A stretch of DNA of 64,000 nt from Pandoraea thiooxydans (GCF_001931675.1 NZ_CP014839.1:3534001-3598000); one strand, 5' to 3'. Positions 18,251 to 28,967 are shown, counted from the stretch's first letter. Notes: generated by a model from the letters alone, not told the origin. Numbers and translations are program-made.

Positions 18251-19234
18251 ATGATAGCGAAAATCAATTCCGACCGGGCACTTGCGCTTGCCCGCGAGGT
18301 GTTGCGCATTGAAGCTTCCGCAGTGGAACGCATCGGCGCACAGCTCGATGAAAGCTTTGCCGCGGCAGTCGGCTTGCTGCTGGCATGCAAGGGCCGGGTC
18401 GTCGTCAGCGGCATGGGGAAATCAGGCCACATCGCCCGCAAGATCGCGGCGACGTTCGCCAGCACCGGCACACCCGCATTCTTCGTTCATCCCGCCGAGG
18501 CAAGCCATGGCGATCTCGGCATGATTACCGCCGAGGACATCGTGGTCGCGCTGTCGAACTCAGGCGAAACGGCGGAGTTGGTCAGCATCCTGCCGGCGGT
18601 CAAGCGCTCCGGCGCGGCGTTGATCGCCCTGACCGGTAACGCGGCGTCGAGTCTGGCCAAGCTGGCCGATGTGCATCTCGACGCCAGCGTCGAAAAAGAA
18701 GCCTGTCCGCTCAATCTGGCTCCCACGGCGAGCACCACCGCCGCACTCGCACTGGGCGACGCACTGGCGGTCGTCCTGCTCGACGCGCGCGGCTTCGGGG
18801 CGGAAGATTTCGCGCGCTCGCACCCGGGCGGCGCGTTGGGCCGACGGCTGCTGACCTACGTCAGAGACATCATGCGCACGGGCGAACAGGTGCCCCAGGT
18901 GACGCTTGACGCGAGTCTGTCGCAAGCCCTGCTCGAAATCACCAAGAAACGCCTCGGCATGACGGCCATCGTCGATCGCGACAACAAGGTAGCCGGCATC
19001 TTCACCGACGGCGACTTGCGGCGATTGATGGAACGCACGCTCGATTTTCGCGAGCTCAAGCTGACCGAAGTCATGACCGCGCGGCCGCGCACCATCGGGC
19101 CCGACCACCTGGCTGCCGAGGCCGCCGAGCTGATGGAGCGCTACGGTATCACGCAGTTGCTCGTCACCGATGCCGACGATCGCCTGCTCGGCGCCTTGAA
19201 CATTCACGACCTGTTCGCGGCCAAAGTGGTATGA
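18251..19234 (+). CDS. kdsD: D-arabinose 5-phosphate isomerase
   Basis: First step of Kdo synthesis: ribulose 5-phosphate to arabinose 5-phosphate. 327 aa from the ATG at 18251, the family's usual length. A SIS domain (about 30-180) holds GRVVVSGMGKSGHIARKIAATFASTGTPAFFVHPAEA and VALSNSGETAELV. Two CBS repeats follow (about 205-325: DIMRTGEQVPQV, VMTARPRTIGPDHLAAEAAELM). It starts the kdsD-kdsC-lptC-lptA-lptB run and overlaps kdsC by 4 bp (ATGA). Confidence 0.96.
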   Translation: MIAKINSDRALALAREVLRIEASAVERIGAQLDESFAAAVGLLLACKGRVVVSGMGKSGHIARKIAATFASTGTPAFFVHPAEASHGDLGMITAEDIVVALSNSGETAELVSILPAVKRSGAALIALTGNAASSLAKLADVHLDASVEKEACPLNLAPTASTTAALALGDALAVVLLDARGFGAEDFARSHPGGALGRRLLTYVRDIMRTGEQVPQVTLDASLSQALLEITKKRLGMTAIVDRDNKVAGIFTDGDLRRLMERTLDFRELKLTEVMTARPRTIGPDHLAAEAAELMERYGITQLLVTDADDRLLGALNIHDLFAAKVV

Positions 19235-19773
19235 CCCAATCGCACGATCTTACCGTCGCCCGGCAGCGCGCCGCTCGCATCGACCTGATGATTTTCGATG
19301 TCGACGGCGTGTTTACCGACGGTCGCCTGCTGTATGGCCCGCAGGGGGAATTCGGCAAGCAGTTCTCCACCCTGGACGGTCACGGCGTGAAATTGCTGGC
19401 TGCCAGCGGGGTCGAGGTCGGCATCATTACGGGCCGTCGTTCCGAGACGGTGGCGCTGCGCGCGGCCGAGCTAGGCATCGCGCATGTCCATCAAGGCGCC
19501 AGCGACAAGCGCGCCGCGCTCGACGCGTTGTGCGCGGCCACCGGCATCGCGCCGGCGTCATGCGGCTACATGGGCGATGACTGGCCCGACTTGCCGGTGC
19601 TGACGCGGGTGGGTTTTGCCGCGGCTCCCGCCAACGCCCACCCCGAGGTGCGCCAGCGCTGCCACTGGATCGCCGAGCAAAGCGGCGGCGCCGGCGCAGT
19701 GCGCGCGCTGTGCGACTTCGTGCTGCGCGCGCGGGGCAGCTACGACGATTTGCTGAACCAGGTCCTGGCATAG
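19231..19773 (+). CDS. kdsC: 3-deoxy-D-manno-octulosonate 8-phosphate phosphatase
   Basis: A HAD-family phosphatase (180 aa) releasing Kdo from Kdo-8-phosphate. Motif I is DVDGVFTDGRL near residue 23, with LDGHGVKLLAASGVEVGIITGRRSE (motif II) and GYMGDDWPDLPVL (motif IV). It lacks the cap domain, as is normal for the tetrameric C0 type. Its ATG overlaps the kdsD stop, indicating coupling. Confidence 0.95.
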   Translation: MTQSHDLTVARQRAARIDLMIFDVDGVFTDGRLLYGPQGEFGKQFSTLDGHGVKLLAASGVEVGIITGRRSETVALRAAELGIAHVHQGASDKRAALDALCAATGIAPASCGYMGDDWPDLPVLTRVGFAAAPANAHPEVRQRCHWIAEQSGGAGAVRALCDFVLRARGSYDDLLNQVLA

Positions 19774-19782
19774 CACCGCCCG

Positions 19783-20406
19783 ATGCAACGCGTAACCCCG
19801 ACCTCGATCCTGGCGACCATCCTGCTGGCCGCATTGGCCTCCGGAACCTATTGGCTGGTGCAGCGCACGCTGCCGACCAGCGAGCCGTCGGCGGAACGTC
19901 CCAAGCATCACACGCCGGACTACTACGCCGACAATATCTCGATTTCGATGCTCTCGGCCACTGGGCAAACCCAGTACCGGATCAATGCGGCCACCATGGT
20001 GCACTACGAGGACGACTCGACCACCAGCGTGACACGCCCGGCGATTCGCGCCTTTACGCCCGGGCAGCCGGAGGTGACCGCGACGGCCCTGCGCGGCACG
20101 ATCAACAGTGACGACTCGGTGGTCGACCTGTACGATCAGGCCGTTATCACGCGCGCGCCCGATGCGACCGATCCTGGCATGAGAGCGACCTCGCAGCACT
20201 TCCAGGTGCTGGTCAACGACGATGTCGTGCGCACCGAGATGCCGGTGCAGTTGACGCGCGGGCAGTCGGTGATGACCGCCAGCGGCATGAATTTCAATAA
20301 CGTTACCCGGGTATTACAATTGCTCGGCAACGTGCGCGGGACCATCATGCCCGCCGAATTGAACGGCTCACGGGGCACCGCCAAACCAACCGGGGCAAAA
20401 CATTAA
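19783..20406 (+). CDS. lptC: LPS export ABC transporter, periplasmic bridge subunit LptC
   Basis: 207 aa, anchored by one N-terminal helix (TSILATILLAALASGTYWLV), with the remainder periplasmic and beta-jellyroll-like. Family features are PDYYADNISISMLSATGQTQYRINA and VDLYDQAVITRA. It relays LPS from the LptBFG complex to LptA. It starts 9 bp after kdsC and precedes lptA by 19 bp. LptC proteins are weakly conserved, so position between kdsC and lptA is a large part of the call. Confidence 0.9.
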   Translation: MQRVTPTSILATILLAALASGTYWLVQRTLPTSEPSAERPKHHTPDYYADNISISMLSATGQTQYRINAATMVHYEDDSTTSVTRPAIRAFTPGQPEVTATALRGTINSDDSVVDLYDQAVITRAPDATDPGMRATSQHFQVLVNDDVVRTEMPVQLTRGQSVMTASGMNFNNVTRVLQLLGNVRGTIMPAELNGSRGTAKPTGAKH

Positions 20407-20425
20407 AGCCATCACAACAAGACTC

Positions 20426-21067
20426 ATGACCGACCGATCCATCTTCTGGCGCCTGGGCTGCGCGGCGCTGACCATCCTCGCGTGCGCGTTGCTGTTCTCG
20501 ATGCCAGCGCGTGCCGAACGCGCCGATCGCGATAAGCCGATGAACATCGAGTCGGACCAGATGCGCTACGACGATCTCAAGCAGGTCAACGTATTCACCG
20601 GCAACGTGACGATCACCAAGGGCACCATCGTGCTCAAGGCCGACCGCGTCGAGGTGCATCAGGATCCGGAGGGCTATCAGTACGCCACCGCCTATGCCGC
20701 GCCGGGCAAGCTCGCGTTCATGAAACAAAAGCGCGACGGTCTCGATGAATATATCGAAGGCTGGGGCGAGCAAATCGATTACAACGGCAAGACCCAGATC
20801 GCCACGCTGACCAAGCATGCGGTGCTCAAGCGGCTCGCCGGCGCCAAGGTGATGGACGAGGTGCATGGCAGCGTGATCACTTACGACACGTATAACGAAG
20901 TCTATACGGCCGTCGGCGGCAAAGACCAGGTCAGCGAAAACAACCCGGGCGGCCGCGTGCGGGCTACCCTGGCGCCAAAAACCGCCAGCACCCCGGGTGC
21001 CGCGGCGCCGAGCGGGGCCGGCACCGCCCTGAAACCCTCCAACAGTCTCGGCAATCCGCGTGAATAG
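20426..21067 (+). CDS. lptA: LPS transport periplasmic protein LptA
   Basis: 213 aa with a signal peptide ([16 protein letters not shown]). The OstA/LptA beta-jellyroll follows: [40 protein letters not shown]. It bridges LptC to LptD across the periplasm. The C-terminus is a low-complexity Ala/Pro/Ser tail. The last 8 bp overlap the GTG start of lptB. Confidence 0.93.
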   Translation: MTDRSIFWRLGCAALTILACALLFSMPARAERADRDKPMNIESDQMRYDDLKQVNVFTGNVTITKGTIVLKADRVEVHQDPEGYQYATAYAAPGKLAFMKQKRDGLDEYIEGWGEQIDYNGKTQIATLTKHAVLKRLAGAKVMDEVHGSVITYDTYNEVYTAVGGKDQVSENNPGGRVRATLAPKTASTPGAAAPSGAGTALKPSNSLGNPRE

Positions 21068-21827
21068 CCCATCCCAACAGCCCGTCAAGAGCGTCCTGAC
21101 CGTACGCAACCTGAAAAAGCGTTACGGCACGCGCACTGTCGTCAAAGACGTTTCGCTGGATGTAAAAAGCGGCGAGGTGGTCGGCTTGCTTGGTCCCAAC
21201 GGCGCCGGCAAGACGACCTCTTTTTACATGATCGTCGGACTGGTGCCGGCCGACGCGGGGCAGATCAGCCTGGACGACACCCTGTTGAGCGACATGCCGA
21301 TTCACCGGCGCGCCAGACTCGGTTTATCGTATTTGCCCCAGGAAGCCTCGGTGTTTCGCAAACTGAGTGTCGAGGAAAACATCCGCGCAGTGCTTGAACT
21401 GCAAAACGGCGACGACGGCAAGACGCTGCCCAAGAAAGACATCGACGAGCGCATCGAATCGTTGCTCGACGAATTGCAGATCGCGCACTTGCGCGCCAAT
21501 CCGGCGATGTCGCTGTCCGGCGGCGAGCGCCGCCGCGTCGAAATCGCGCGGGCGCTGGCCACTCGGCCGCGCTTCATCCTGTTGGATGAGCCGTTCGCCG
21601 GTGTCGACCCGATCGCCGTGCTGGAGATTCAGCGTATCGTGCGGTTTCTCAAGGATCGCAACATCGGGGTGTTGATCACCGACCACAACGTACGCGAGAC
21701 GCTCGGCATCTGCGACCACGCCTACATCATCAGCGAAGGCAGCGTGCTGGCCGCCGGCACGCCTGACCAGATCGTCGCCGACGAGAGCGTGCGGCGCGTT
21801 TATCTGGGCGAGAACTTCCGCATGTAA
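21060..21827 (+). CDS. lptB: LPS export ABC transporter, ATPase LptB
   Basis: 255 aa from a GTG inside the lptA end. Walker A is GPNGAGKTT near residue 44, the signature is [15 protein letters not shown], Walker B is [13 protein letters not shown] and the switch is [20 protein letters not shown], typical of LptB rather than branched amino-acid ATPases. It powers LPS extraction with LptFG, encoded elsewhere. Confidence 0.96.
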   Translation: MNSPSQQPVKSVLTVRNLKKRYGTRTVVKDVSLDVKSGEVVGLLGPNGAGKTTSFYMIVGLVPADAGQISLDDTLLSDMPIHRRARLGLSYLPQEASVFRKLSVEENIRAVLELQNGDDGKTLPKKDIDERIESLLDELQIAHLRANPAMSLSGGERRRVEIARALATRPRFILLDEPFAGVDPIAVLEIQRIVRFLKDRNIGVLITDHNVRETLGICDHAYIISEGSVLAAGTPDQIVADESVRRVYLGENFRM

Positions 21828-21936
21828 TGGGTGCGGGCACGTCCCCCGCCACGCCTCCCCGAACACGCCGCCGCGCTGGTGCGCGCATCGGTTCCCTTGT
21901 CCTGGCAAAGCCTCTACAATTGAACCAGGATACGAT

Positions 21937-23424
21937 ATGAAACCGACGCTTCAACTACGCACCTCCCAGCATCTGGCCCTGACCCCTCAGTTGCAGCAAT
22001 CGATCCGTTTGCTGCAACTGTCGACGCTCGAGCTGCAGCAGGAAGTGGAACACGCGCTGACACAAAACCCGATGCTGGAGCAGGCCGACGACTGGCTCTC
22101 GGGCTCGGTTCGCGTCAACACCGACGGTTCCTTGCGCAGCGAGCGCGGCGCATCCGCCGCCGAGCCACCGCTTGGCGGCAGCCGCGAAGCGGCATCGCCC
22201 GAGGGCGGCGGCGACCAGGACGGCAGCGATTATGGCGAACCCCTGCGGGACACCGCCGGCGACTGGACGCTCAACGATTTCAGTCGCAATGGCAACGCCC
22301 AGGACGACGACGACGCGTCACAGCCGCAACTGCATGTCGACCAGACCAGCCTGCGCGAACATCTGCTCGCGCAACTGAATCTGACCCAGGCCAGCCAACG
22401 GGACCGTGCCCTGGTGGGCTTCCTGATCGAATCCCTCGATGAAGACGGCTATCTGGGAATTACGCTGGATGAAATCCAGCATGAGCTGTTGTCGGAGCTC
22501 GAGCTCGAAACCGAGGAACTGAATGCCGCACTGGCCCTGCTGCAAAGCTTCGATCCGGCGGGCGTGGGCGCGCGCAACGCCGCGGAATGCCTGAAACTGC
22601 AGTTGCAGCGCCAGCCGGCCAATGCAGTCCGGGCGCTGGCGCTGCGGATCGTGCAGGACCATCTCGAGTTATTGGCGGCCCGCGACTTCACTCGACTCAA
22701 ACGCCTGCTCGGCGCGAGCGACGCCGAATTGCGCGCGGCTCATGCAGCGATCCGCGCGCTCGATCCATTCCCCGGCTCGGCTTATGGCGGCCCCACCACG
22801 GACTACGTCATTCCGGACGTCCTGGTGCGCAAGTCAGGCAAGACCTGGCACGCGGAGTTGAATCCGGAGATCATGCCGAAGCTGCGCATCAACGAAATGT
22901 ATGCGCGGATTCTGCGCAGCAATCGCAACGACCCGGGCGCCGGCAATCTCCAGCAGCAACTGCAGGAGGCGCGCTGGCTGATCAAGAATATTCAGCAACG
23001 CTTCGATACCATCCTGCGCGTCGCGCAAGCCATCGTCGAGCGGCAAAAGAATTTTTTCACGCACGGTGAAATCGGCATGCGGCCCTTGGTTTTGCGGGAA
23101 ATTGCTGATACGCTAGGCTTACATGAATCGACCATTTCACGCGTAACGACCAGCAAGTACATGCTCACGCCGTTCGGCACGTTCGAGCTGAAATATTTTT
23201 TCGGCAGCCATGTGGCAACCGACACCGGCGGGGCGGCCTCCTCGACCGCCATTCGCGCCCTCATCAAGCAACTGATAGGAGCAGAAGAGTCCAAAAACCC
23301 CCTTTCCGACAGCCGCATAGCTGAACTGCTGGGTGAGCAGGGTTTCGTGGTGGCACGGCGCACCGTTGCCAAATACCGCGAAGCGTTACGGATCCCGGCA
23401 GTCAATTTGCGCAAATCTTTGTAA
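21937..23424 (+). CDS. rpoN: RNA polymerase sigma-54 factor
   Basis: 495 aa with the three sigma-54 regions. The Gln-rich N-terminal activator region is [43 protein letters not shown]. An acidic linker covers about 60-130. The core-binding region includes [11 protein letters not shown], and the C-terminal DNA-binding part ends with the RpoN box [10 protein letters not shown]. It needs AAA+ activators, none of which is in this window. The gene follows lptB by 109 bp. The order rpoN-hpf-ptsN is conserved in many proteobacteria. Confidence 0.97.
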   Translation: MKPTLQLRTSQHLALTPQLQQSIRLLQLSTLELQQEVEHALTQNPMLEQADDWLSGSVRVNTDGSLRSERGASAAEPPLGGSREAASPEGGGDQDGSDYGEPLRDTAGDWTLNDFSRNGNAQDDDDASQPQLHVDQTSLREHLLAQLNLTQASQRDRALVGFLIESLDEDGYLGITLDEIQHELLSELELETEELNAALALLQSFDPAGVGARNAAECLKLQLQRQPANAVRALALRIVQDHLELLAARDFTRLKRLLGASDAELRAAHAAIRALDPFPGSAYGGPTTDYVIPDVLVRKSGKTWHAELNPEIMPKLRINEMYARILRSNRNDPGAGNLQQQLQEARWLIKNIQQRFDTILRVAQAIVERQKNFFTHGEIGMRPLVLREIADTLGLHESTISRVTTSKYMLTPFGTFELKYFFGSHVATDTGGAASSTAIRALIKQLIGAEESKNPLSDSRIAELLGEQGFVVARRTVAKYREALRIPAVNLRKSL

Positions 23425-23546
23425 GGTCCGATGCGCTAACCCGCATCGGGGTCGCCCTGCCGCGGCGCTCATTCCGTGACGATGCAAGCAACCGCCAACT
23501 GAATCGCCACACCCAACACCGCGGCGCCCCAGCAAGGAGAGCAGCT

Positions 23547-23891
23547 ATGAATCTCAAGATCAGTGGACACCATCTCGACATCACGCCAGCGTTGCGCGAG
23601 TATGTGGTCAACAAGCTGGACCGCGTGGTCCGGCACTTTGACCAGGTGATCGATGTCAGTGTGCTACTGTCGCTCGACAACCATAAGGAAAAAGAGAAAC
23701 GGCAAAAGGCGGAAATCACCCTGCATTTAAAGGGCAAGGATATATACGTAGAAAGTTGCGACGGCAATCTGTACGCTGCCGTCGATATGCTGATCGACAA
23801 GCTGGACCGCCAGGTGATTCGGCACAAGGATCGTCTTCAGGAGCATCAGCATGAAGCAATCAAACATCAATCGCCAGATCTACCTCAATAG
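23547..23891 (+). CDS. hpf: Ribosome hibernation promoting factor / sigma-54 modulation protein
   Basis: 114 aa, short-form [46 protein letters not shown] is the S30AE fold; it binds the 30S decoding centre and promotes ribosome dimerisation in stationary phase. AAGGAG lies before the ATG. It lies 122 bp after rpoN. Confidence 0.95.
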   Translation: MNLKISGHHLDITPALREYVVNKLDRVVRHFDQVIDVSVLLSLDNHKEKEKRQKAEITLHLKGKDIYVESCDGNLYAAVDMLIDKLDRQVIRHKDRLQEHQHEAIKHQSPDLPQ

Positions 23892-23936
23892 ATTCAATCA
23901 ATGAGCAGTCGCCGGCCAGAACGCCGGCATGTGACC

Positions 23937-23963
23937 AGGGCCGCAGCAGCGGCCCTTTGCTTT
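23937..23963 (+). terminator. Intrinsic terminator after hpf
   Basis: AGGGCCGC (23937-23944), loop AGCA, GCGGCCCT (23949-23956), then TTGCTTT. The stem is perfect, the T tract interrupted. Placed 45 bp after hpf, it separates the rpoN-hpf unit from ptsN, though some readthrough is likely given the poor T tract. Confidence 0.6.
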
Positions 23964-24109
23964 ATGTGCCGAGACATCCGCCGGATACGTCAAATCGGGA
24001 TGCATGCCACAATAAGATTGATCCGAGAGCGACAACGCCTCGCTGGTCTATAATGCGTGGTCGATTCCCGGGGTTTCGGTTCCACGCCATTTGAGCGCCG
24101 CATCACAAG

Positions 24110-24565
24110 ATGAACCGTCTAGTCAAACTTTTACCTATTACCAATATTGTCCTGGGACTGAATGTCACCAGCAAGAAACGCGTCTTCGAACAAGCCGGAC
24201 TGTTGTTCGAGAACAATCACGGGCAAGCGCGCGGCGCTGTGACCGACAATCTGTTTGCCCGCGAACGGCTCGGCTCGACCGGCCTGGGCGAGGGCGTCGC
24301 CATCCCGCACGGGCGCATCAAAGGGCTGAAGCATCCGCTGGCTGCGTTTATTCGCCTGGCCGATCCGATCCCGTTCGAAGCGCCGGATGGGTTACCCGTA
24401 TCCTTGCTGTTTTTCCTGCTTGTGCCGGAGCAAGCGAACCAGCAGCACCTGGAAATTCTGTCGGAAATTGCCCAGTTACTGTCCGATCGTTCGATGCGGG
24501 AGATACTCGCCAGCGCTACCGAGCCGGAAGTCATTCATCAGGCCCTGAGCACTTGGCAACCTTGA
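24110..24565 (+). CDS. ptsN: PTS IIA-like nitrogen-regulatory protein (EIIA-Ntr)
   Basis: 151 aa. The phosphorylated histidine lies in [23 protein letters not shown] near residue 66. DLLFVLLVP-like core follows as [28 protein letters not shown]. It receives phosphate through the nitrogen PTS and regulates potassium and nitrogen functions. It stands 43 bp before hprK. Confidence 0.95.
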   Translation: MNRLVKLLPITNIVLGLNVTSKKRVFEQAGLLFENNHGQARGAVTDNLFARERLGSTGLGEGVAIPHGRIKGLKHPLAAFIRLADPIPFEAPDGLPVSLLFFLLVPEQANQQHLEILSEIAQLLSDRSMREILASATEPEVIHQALSTWQP

Positions 24566-24608
24566 TGCCGCCCCCGTCAACGGCAAGCACGTCTCAAGAG
24601 GGAATACG

Positions 24609-25577
24609 GTGGAACTGAACGGCATTAACGCCCAAAGTATTTTCGACGACAATGCGGCCACGCTCAAACTGAGCTGGCTGGCCGGCCACGAGGGCTGGGA
24701 ACGGGGCTTTGCTCCGGAGACAGTCTCCAACGCCACGTCGAGCGCGGATCTGGTCGGTCACCTGAATTTGATCCACCCGAATCGCATCCAGGTGCTCGGA
24801 GAGGCCGAACTCAAGTATTACCAGCGCCTCTCCGAAGAAAACCGCAAGCACAACATGACCGAGCTGATCGCGCTCGAGCCGCCGTTTCTGGTGGTCGCCG
24901 ACGGCCTGGCCGCGCCGCCCGACCTTGTGCTGCGCTGCACCCGCTCGTCCACGCCGCTGTTCACCACGCCGCTGTCGACCGCATCGGTCATCGATAGCCT
25001 GCGTTTGTATATCTCCCGGGTCTTCGCCCCATGCTGCACGATGCATGGTGTTTTTCTCGACATTCTCGGCATGGGCGTGTTGCTGACTGGCGACTCCGGC
25101 CTTGGCAAGAGCGAACTGGGACTGGAACTGATCAGCCGCGGCCATGGACTGGTGGCGGACGACGCCGTGGATTTTGTCAGATTGGGCCCGGATTTCGTCG
25201 AGGGACGCTGCCCGCCGCTTTTACAGAATCTGCTGGAAGTGCGCGGCCTGGGCCTGCTCGACATCAAGACGATCTTTGGTGAAACCGCCGTACGGCGCAA
25301 AATGAAGTTGAAGCTGATCGTCCAGCTGGTGCGCAGGCCGGATGGTGAATTCCAGCGTTTGCCACTGGAAATGCAGACCGTCGACGTCCTGGGATTGCCG
25401 ATCGGCAAGGTCACGCTGCAAGTGGCTGCGGGCCGCAACCTCGCGGTGCTGGTCGAGGCTGCGGTGCGCAACACCATTTTGCAGCTGCGCGGCATCGACA
25501 CCCTGCAGGACTTCATGGAACGCCAGCGACTGGCAATGCAGGAGCCCGACGGCGGAGCCCAAGGCAGGCTGCTTTGA
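24609..25577 (+). CDS. hprK: HPr kinase/phosphorylase
   Basis: 322 aa from a GTG. The C-terminal catalytic part carries the P-loop [28 protein letters not shown] near residue 160, and the signature [15 protein letters not shown] near 215. It phosphorylates or dephosphorylates a serine of HPr. Betaproteobacteria keep it beside ptsN although they often lack a full sugar PTS, so a regulatory role is likely. Confidence 0.95.
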   Translation: MELNGINAQSIFDDNAATLKLSWLAGHEGWERGFAPETVSNATSSADLVGHLNLIHPNRIQVLGEAELKYYQRLSEENRKHNMTELIALEPPFLVVADGLAAPPDLVLRCTRSSTPLFTTPLSTASVIDSLRLYISRVFAPCCTMHGVFLDILGMGVLLTGDSGLGKSELGLELISRGHGLVADDAVDFVRLGPDFVEGRCPPLLQNLLEVRGLGLLDIKTIFGETAVRRKMKLKLIVQLVRRPDGEFQRLPLEMQTVDVLGLPIGKVTLQVAAGRNLAVLVEAAVRNTILQLRGIDTLQDFMERQRLAMQEPDGGAQGRLL

Positions 25578-25665
25578 CGCATCGGGTGAATTTGCGCGCC
25601 CTGCCCTTTCATGCTGTAATGCTTGCGCGGCTTGCCGCCCCCCTCACCGACGTCAGGAGATAACC

Positions 25666-25944
25666 ATGAAGAAAGTCTTGGCTATGCTGCTGTTGCTTGC
25701 CCCCCTCTATTATTCCGCACCGACGTTTGCGCAAAATTCGCAGCAAAGCAAGATGACCGAATGCAACCGTCAGGCCGGCAGCAAAAAGGGCGATGAGCGC
25801 AAAGCATTCATGAAGGAATGCCTGTCGGCCAAAAAGCCGATGTCGCAGCAGGAGAAAATGAAAGCCTGCAACAAGGAAGCCACCGGCAAAAAGGGTGACG
25901 AGCGCAAGGCCTTCATGAAAGAATGTCTGAGCGGCAAGCACTGA
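25666..25944 (+). CDS. psiF: PsiF-repeat periplasmic protein
   Basis: 92 aa from the ATG at 25666, with AGGAG upstream. It begins with a signal peptide (MKKVLAMLLLLAPLYYSAPTFAQ). Two PsiF repeats follow: KMTECNRQAGSKKGDER...FMKECLS and KMKACNKEATGKKGDER...FMKECLSG, nearly identical and lysine/cysteine rich. In E. coli psiF is a phosphate-starvation gene of unknown function. It lies between hprK and rapZ and has its own terminator. Confidence 0.85.
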   Translation: MKKVLAMLLLLAPLYYSAPTFAQNSQQSKMTECNRQAGSKKGDERKAFMKECLSAKKPMSQQEKMKACNKEATGKKGDERKAFMKECLSGKH

Positions 25945-25980
25945 ACCCGTGCGTCGCCTCGTAGGTCGCACATCGATCGC

Positions 25981-26006
25981 AAGGGCAGCCCGGCTGCCCT
26001 TTTTTT
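25981..26006 (+). terminator. Intrinsic terminator after psiF
   Basis: AAGGGCAGC (25981-25989), loop CCG, GCTGCCCTT (25993-26001), running into seven T residues in total. This is a strong rho-independent terminator that separates psiF from rapZ. Confidence 0.9.
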
Positions 26007-26078
26007 CGACCGGCCCAGACTGACCATGCGAGTTGGACTCGTTACCAACGGGGATCGCGCTTCGCTTCAGACCAGACC

Positions 26079-26951
26079 ATGAAAATCGTCCTCATCACGG
26101 GAATTTCCGGCTCGGGAAAATCGGTCGCACTCAATGTGCTGGAAGACGCCGGCTATTACTGTGTCGATAACCTGCCGTCCAGATTCCTGCCTGAGTTGGC
26201 CGAGTACCTCGACATGCAGGGTCACGGCCAACTCGCCGTGGCCATCGATGCACGCAGTGGCGGCGCGCTCGACGATCTCCCTCCGATCATCGGCGGATTG
26301 CGGCGTTTCGGCCACGATGTGCGCGTGCTGTTTCTCAACGCGAACACGCAAACGCTCGTGCAGCGCTATTCGGAAACCCGGCGCCGTCATCCGTTGTCGA
26401 CGCTGCCGAACGGTTCGTTTTCCGACAGCGGTTCGCTGGTCGAGGCCATCGAGCACGAACGGGATTTGCTCAGCGATCTGACCGAGCTCGGCCATCAGAT
26501 CGACACCAGTAATTTGCGGGCCAGCGCGCTGCGACGCTGGATCAAGGAATTCGTTCAGCAGGATCAGCAAGGCCCGACGCTGATGTTCGAATCATTTGGC
26601 TTCAAGCATGGCGTGCCGCTCGACGCCGATTTCGTGTTCGACGTGCGCTCGCTACCGAACCCGTATTACGACCTTCAATTGCGGCCGCTGACGGGCCGCG
26701 ATGCACCTGTGATCGATTTTCTCAGCAGCGTGCCGGAAGTCCTCGAGATGATCGACGACATCGCTGCCTATGTGGAGAAATGGCTTCCCAGCTTCATGCG
26801 GGACAACCGCAGCTACCTGACCGTTGCGATTGGCTGCACTGGCGGGCAGCACCGCTCGGTCTACATTGCTCAGACATTGGCGACCCGTTTCAGCGGCCGC
26901 ACCAGTGTCATCGTGCGGCACCGGGAACTGCCGGCCGACGTGCAATCCTAG
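26079..26951 (+). CDS. rapZ: RNase adapter protein / nucleotide-binding RapZ
   Basis: 290 aa. The Walker A region is [26 protein letters not shown] at the N-terminus. The C-terminal domain has [25 protein letters not shown] and [14 protein letters not shown]. In enterobacteria it guides RNase E to the GlmZ small RNA, controlling glucosamine-6-phosphate synthesis. It closes the rpoN-region cluster and ends 8 bp before the mutY stop on the other strand. Confidence 0.95.
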   Translation: MKIVLITGISGSGKSVALNVLEDAGYYCVDNLPSRFLPELAEYLDMQGHGQLAVAIDARSGGALDDLPPIIGGLRRFGHDVRVLFLNANTQTLVQRYSETRRRHPLSTLPNGSFSDSGSLVEAIEHERDLLSDLTELGHQIDTSNLRASALRRWIKEFVQQDQQGPTLMFESFGFKHGVPLDADFVFDVRSLPNPYYDLQLRPLTGRDAPVIDFLSSVPEVLEMIDDIAAYVEKWLPSFMRDNRSYLTVAIGCTGGQHRSVYIAQTLATRFSGRTSVIVRHRELPADVQS

Positions 26952-26959
26952 CCGGCCTT

Positions 26960-28075
26960 TCAATCGGCAGAAGCCAGGCCAAACGACAGCTGCTTGCCGT
27001 TGCCCTTTAGCGCCAGGGCGATGCGGCGAATCGGAGCCGGCAAGCCAGCCGCGGCAATTTCGTGCGCTGCCAGCCACGCTTGGCCGGTGTCTCGCGGGCC
27101 GCTTGCTCGCGTCAATGTAATCAGCCATGGCTGAAGATTCAGCTTGAAATGCGTGAAGGTATGCGAGAGCGCCGCCATGCGTTCGATCTCGCGCACCTGC
27201 CCATAGCGCCCCGCCGCGTCGGCAATATCGCTCGACGAGACCGATTCGCCGGGCACCGCGGTCGGTGGAGCAAATTCCGGCAGGCTCCATAATCCGCCCC
27301 AGATACCGCTGTCGGGCCGGCGCTCGAACAATACGCGCTCGCCATCGCACATCACCAGTATGTCGCAATGCTTTTCGGGAACGGTCTTGCGGGGCTTGCC
27401 CGTGGGCAGCAGCCGCTCGCGACCGGTGGCCCGGGCAACGCAATCATCGGCAAACGGACAGGCCGAACATAGCGGCTTGCCGCGCACGCACACGGTAGCG
27501 CCCAGATCCATGACGCCCTGCGTATACGCCTGCAAATCGGTGCCGGGCAGCAGTGCATCGGCCAGCTGCCACAACTCGCGTTCGACCCGGGTCTCGCCGG
27601 GATAGCCTTCGATGCCGAATACGCGCGTGAGCACACGCTTGACATTGCCATCGAGAATCGCCGCATGCGCGCCGTAGGCGAAAGCCGCTATGGCTGCCGC
27701 CGTCGATCGTCCGATGCCCGGCAGACGCGCGAGCGCCTCGACGTCGCGCGGGAATTGCCCGTCATATTCGTCCACCACGTGCTGCGCGCAGCGATGCAGA
27801 TTCCGTGCGCGGCTGTAGTAGCCCAGTCCGCTCCACAGCGCCATCACCGCATCCTGCGGCGCTGCGGCCAACGCCGCCACGGTGGGAAATTGCCGCAGGA
27901 AGCGCTCGTAATAGGGAATCACCGTGGCGACCTGCGTCTGCTGCAACATGATCTCGGACAGCCAGATGCGATAGGCGTCGGTGGTGTTTTGCCACGGCAA
28001 GTCGTGACGGCCATGACGCTGCTGCCAGGCGATCAGGCGAGGCGCGAAAGAGGTCTGAAGCGAGCTGGGGGGCAT
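26960..28075 (-). CDS. mutY: A/G-specific adenine DNA glycosylase
   Basis: 371 aa from the ATG at 28075. It removes adenine paired with 8-oxoguanine. The N-terminal catalytic part has LPWQNTTDAYRIWLSEIMLQQTQV, the helix-hairpin-helix LPGIGRSTAAAIAAFAYG and catalytic Asp in ILDGNVKRVL. The 4Fe-4S loop is C-X6-C-X2-C-X5-C (CVRGKPLCSACPFADDC). The C-terminus is a Nudix-like 8-oxoG recognition domain. It follows mutM by 29 bp, so the two oxidised-guanine repair genes form one operon. Confidence 0.96.
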   Translation of the reverse strand: MPPSSLQTSFAPRLIAWQQRHGRHDLPWQNTTDAYRIWLSEIMLQQTQVATVIPYYERFLRQFPTVAALAAAPQDAVMALWSGLGYYSRARNLHRCAQHVVDEYDGQFPRDVEALARLPGIGRSTAAAIAAFAYGAHAAILDGNVKRVLTRVFGIEGYPGETRVERELWQLADALLPGTDLQAYTQGVMDLGATVCVRGKPLCSACPFADDCVARATGRERLLPTGKPRKTVPEKHCDILVMCDGERVLFERRPDSGIWGGLWSLPEFAPPTAVPGESVSSSDIADAAGRYGQVREIERMAALSHTFTHFKLNLQPWLITLTRASGPRDTGQAWLAAHEIAAAGLPAPIRRIALALKGNGKQLSFGLASAD

Positions 28076-28104
28076 TGGCGAACGAGGTTTGTACGAACGG
28101 TGGT

Positions 28105-28935
28105 TCAGCGCTGGCAGCGCGGACAATAAAAGGTCGAGCGCTGGCCCTGCACGATGTGGCGAATCGGCGTCTCGCATACACGGCACGGCTTTCCGGTCCG
28201 GTCGTACACGAAGTAATCGAGCTGGAAATAGCCGCTTTGGCCGTCGCTGCCGACGAAGTCGCGCAAGGTGCTGCCGCCCTTGTCGATGGCGGCGGCGAGA
28301 ATTTCGCGAATGGCCTGAGCCAGGCGATCGTAGCGGGCCCGGGAAATGCGGCCGGCAGCCGCGCGCGGATGGATGCCCGCCCGGAACAGGGTCTCCGACG
28401 CATAAATATTGCCCACCCCGACCACGATATCGCCGGCCAGCAACGCCTGCTTGATTGCCACACTGCGTCCGCGCGTGCGGGCATGCAGCAGCGCGCCGCT
28501 GAAGTCGTCGGAAAAAGGCTCGACGCCCAACGTGCTCAGTAACGGGTGGTGCAAAACGTCGCCGGCCGTGGCCGGATGCCACAGCACCGCGCCAAAGCGG
28601 CGCGGGTCGCGATACCGCAATATGCAGCGCTCGAACACGAGATCGACGTGATCGTGCTTGCCGGCCGCCGGCAGCGCCGTCACATCGGACAGCACGCGCA
28701 AGGTGCCGGTCATGCCGAGGTGAACCAGCAGCCAGCCCTGGTCACACCCCAGCAGCAGGTACTTGCCTCGCCGCTCGACCCGGCGCAGTGTCTGGCCGCG
28801 CAATAACGCGTCCAAACCGGGCGGCACGGGCCAACGCAGAGCGGGCACCCGCACGTCGGCACGGGTGATGCGCTGGCCTGCGACATGGGGGGAAATGCCC
28901 CGGCGGGTTACTTCGACTTCCGGCAACTCAGGCAT
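28105..28935 (-). CDS. mutM: Formamidopyrimidine-DNA glycosylase
   Basis: 276 aa. The N-terminus [13 protein letters not shown] carries the catalytic Pro2 and Glu3. Lys near 59 is in RRGKYLLL, the helix-two-turn-helix motif contains [13 protein letters not shown], and the C-terminal zinc finger is C-X2-C-X16-C-X2-C (CRVC ... CPRC). It excises 8-oxoguanine and ring-opened purines. It is divergent from the TPR gene. Confidence 0.97.
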   Translation of the reverse strand: MPELPEVEVTRRGISPHVAGQRITRADVRVPALRWPVPPGLDALLRGQTLRRVERRGKYLLLGCDQGWLLVHLGMTGTLRVLSDVTALPAAGKHDHVDLVFERCILRYRDPRRFGAVLWHPATAGDVLHHPLLSTLGVEPFSDDFSGALLHARTRGRSVAIKQALLAGDIVVGVGNIYASETLFRAGIHPRAAAGRISRARYDRLAQAIREILAAAIDKGGSTLRDFVGSDGQSGYFQLDYFVYDRTGKPCRVCETPIRHIVQGQRSTFYCPRCQR

Positions 28936-28967
28936 ACTGTCGAACGTTTCTTGAGGATTTAGACTCT

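Noticed and set aside
15844-18312. 822-codon open frame on the plus strand
   Set aside because: Antisense to apt and the CPA2 antiporter gene; Arg/His/Gln-rich low-complexity translation.
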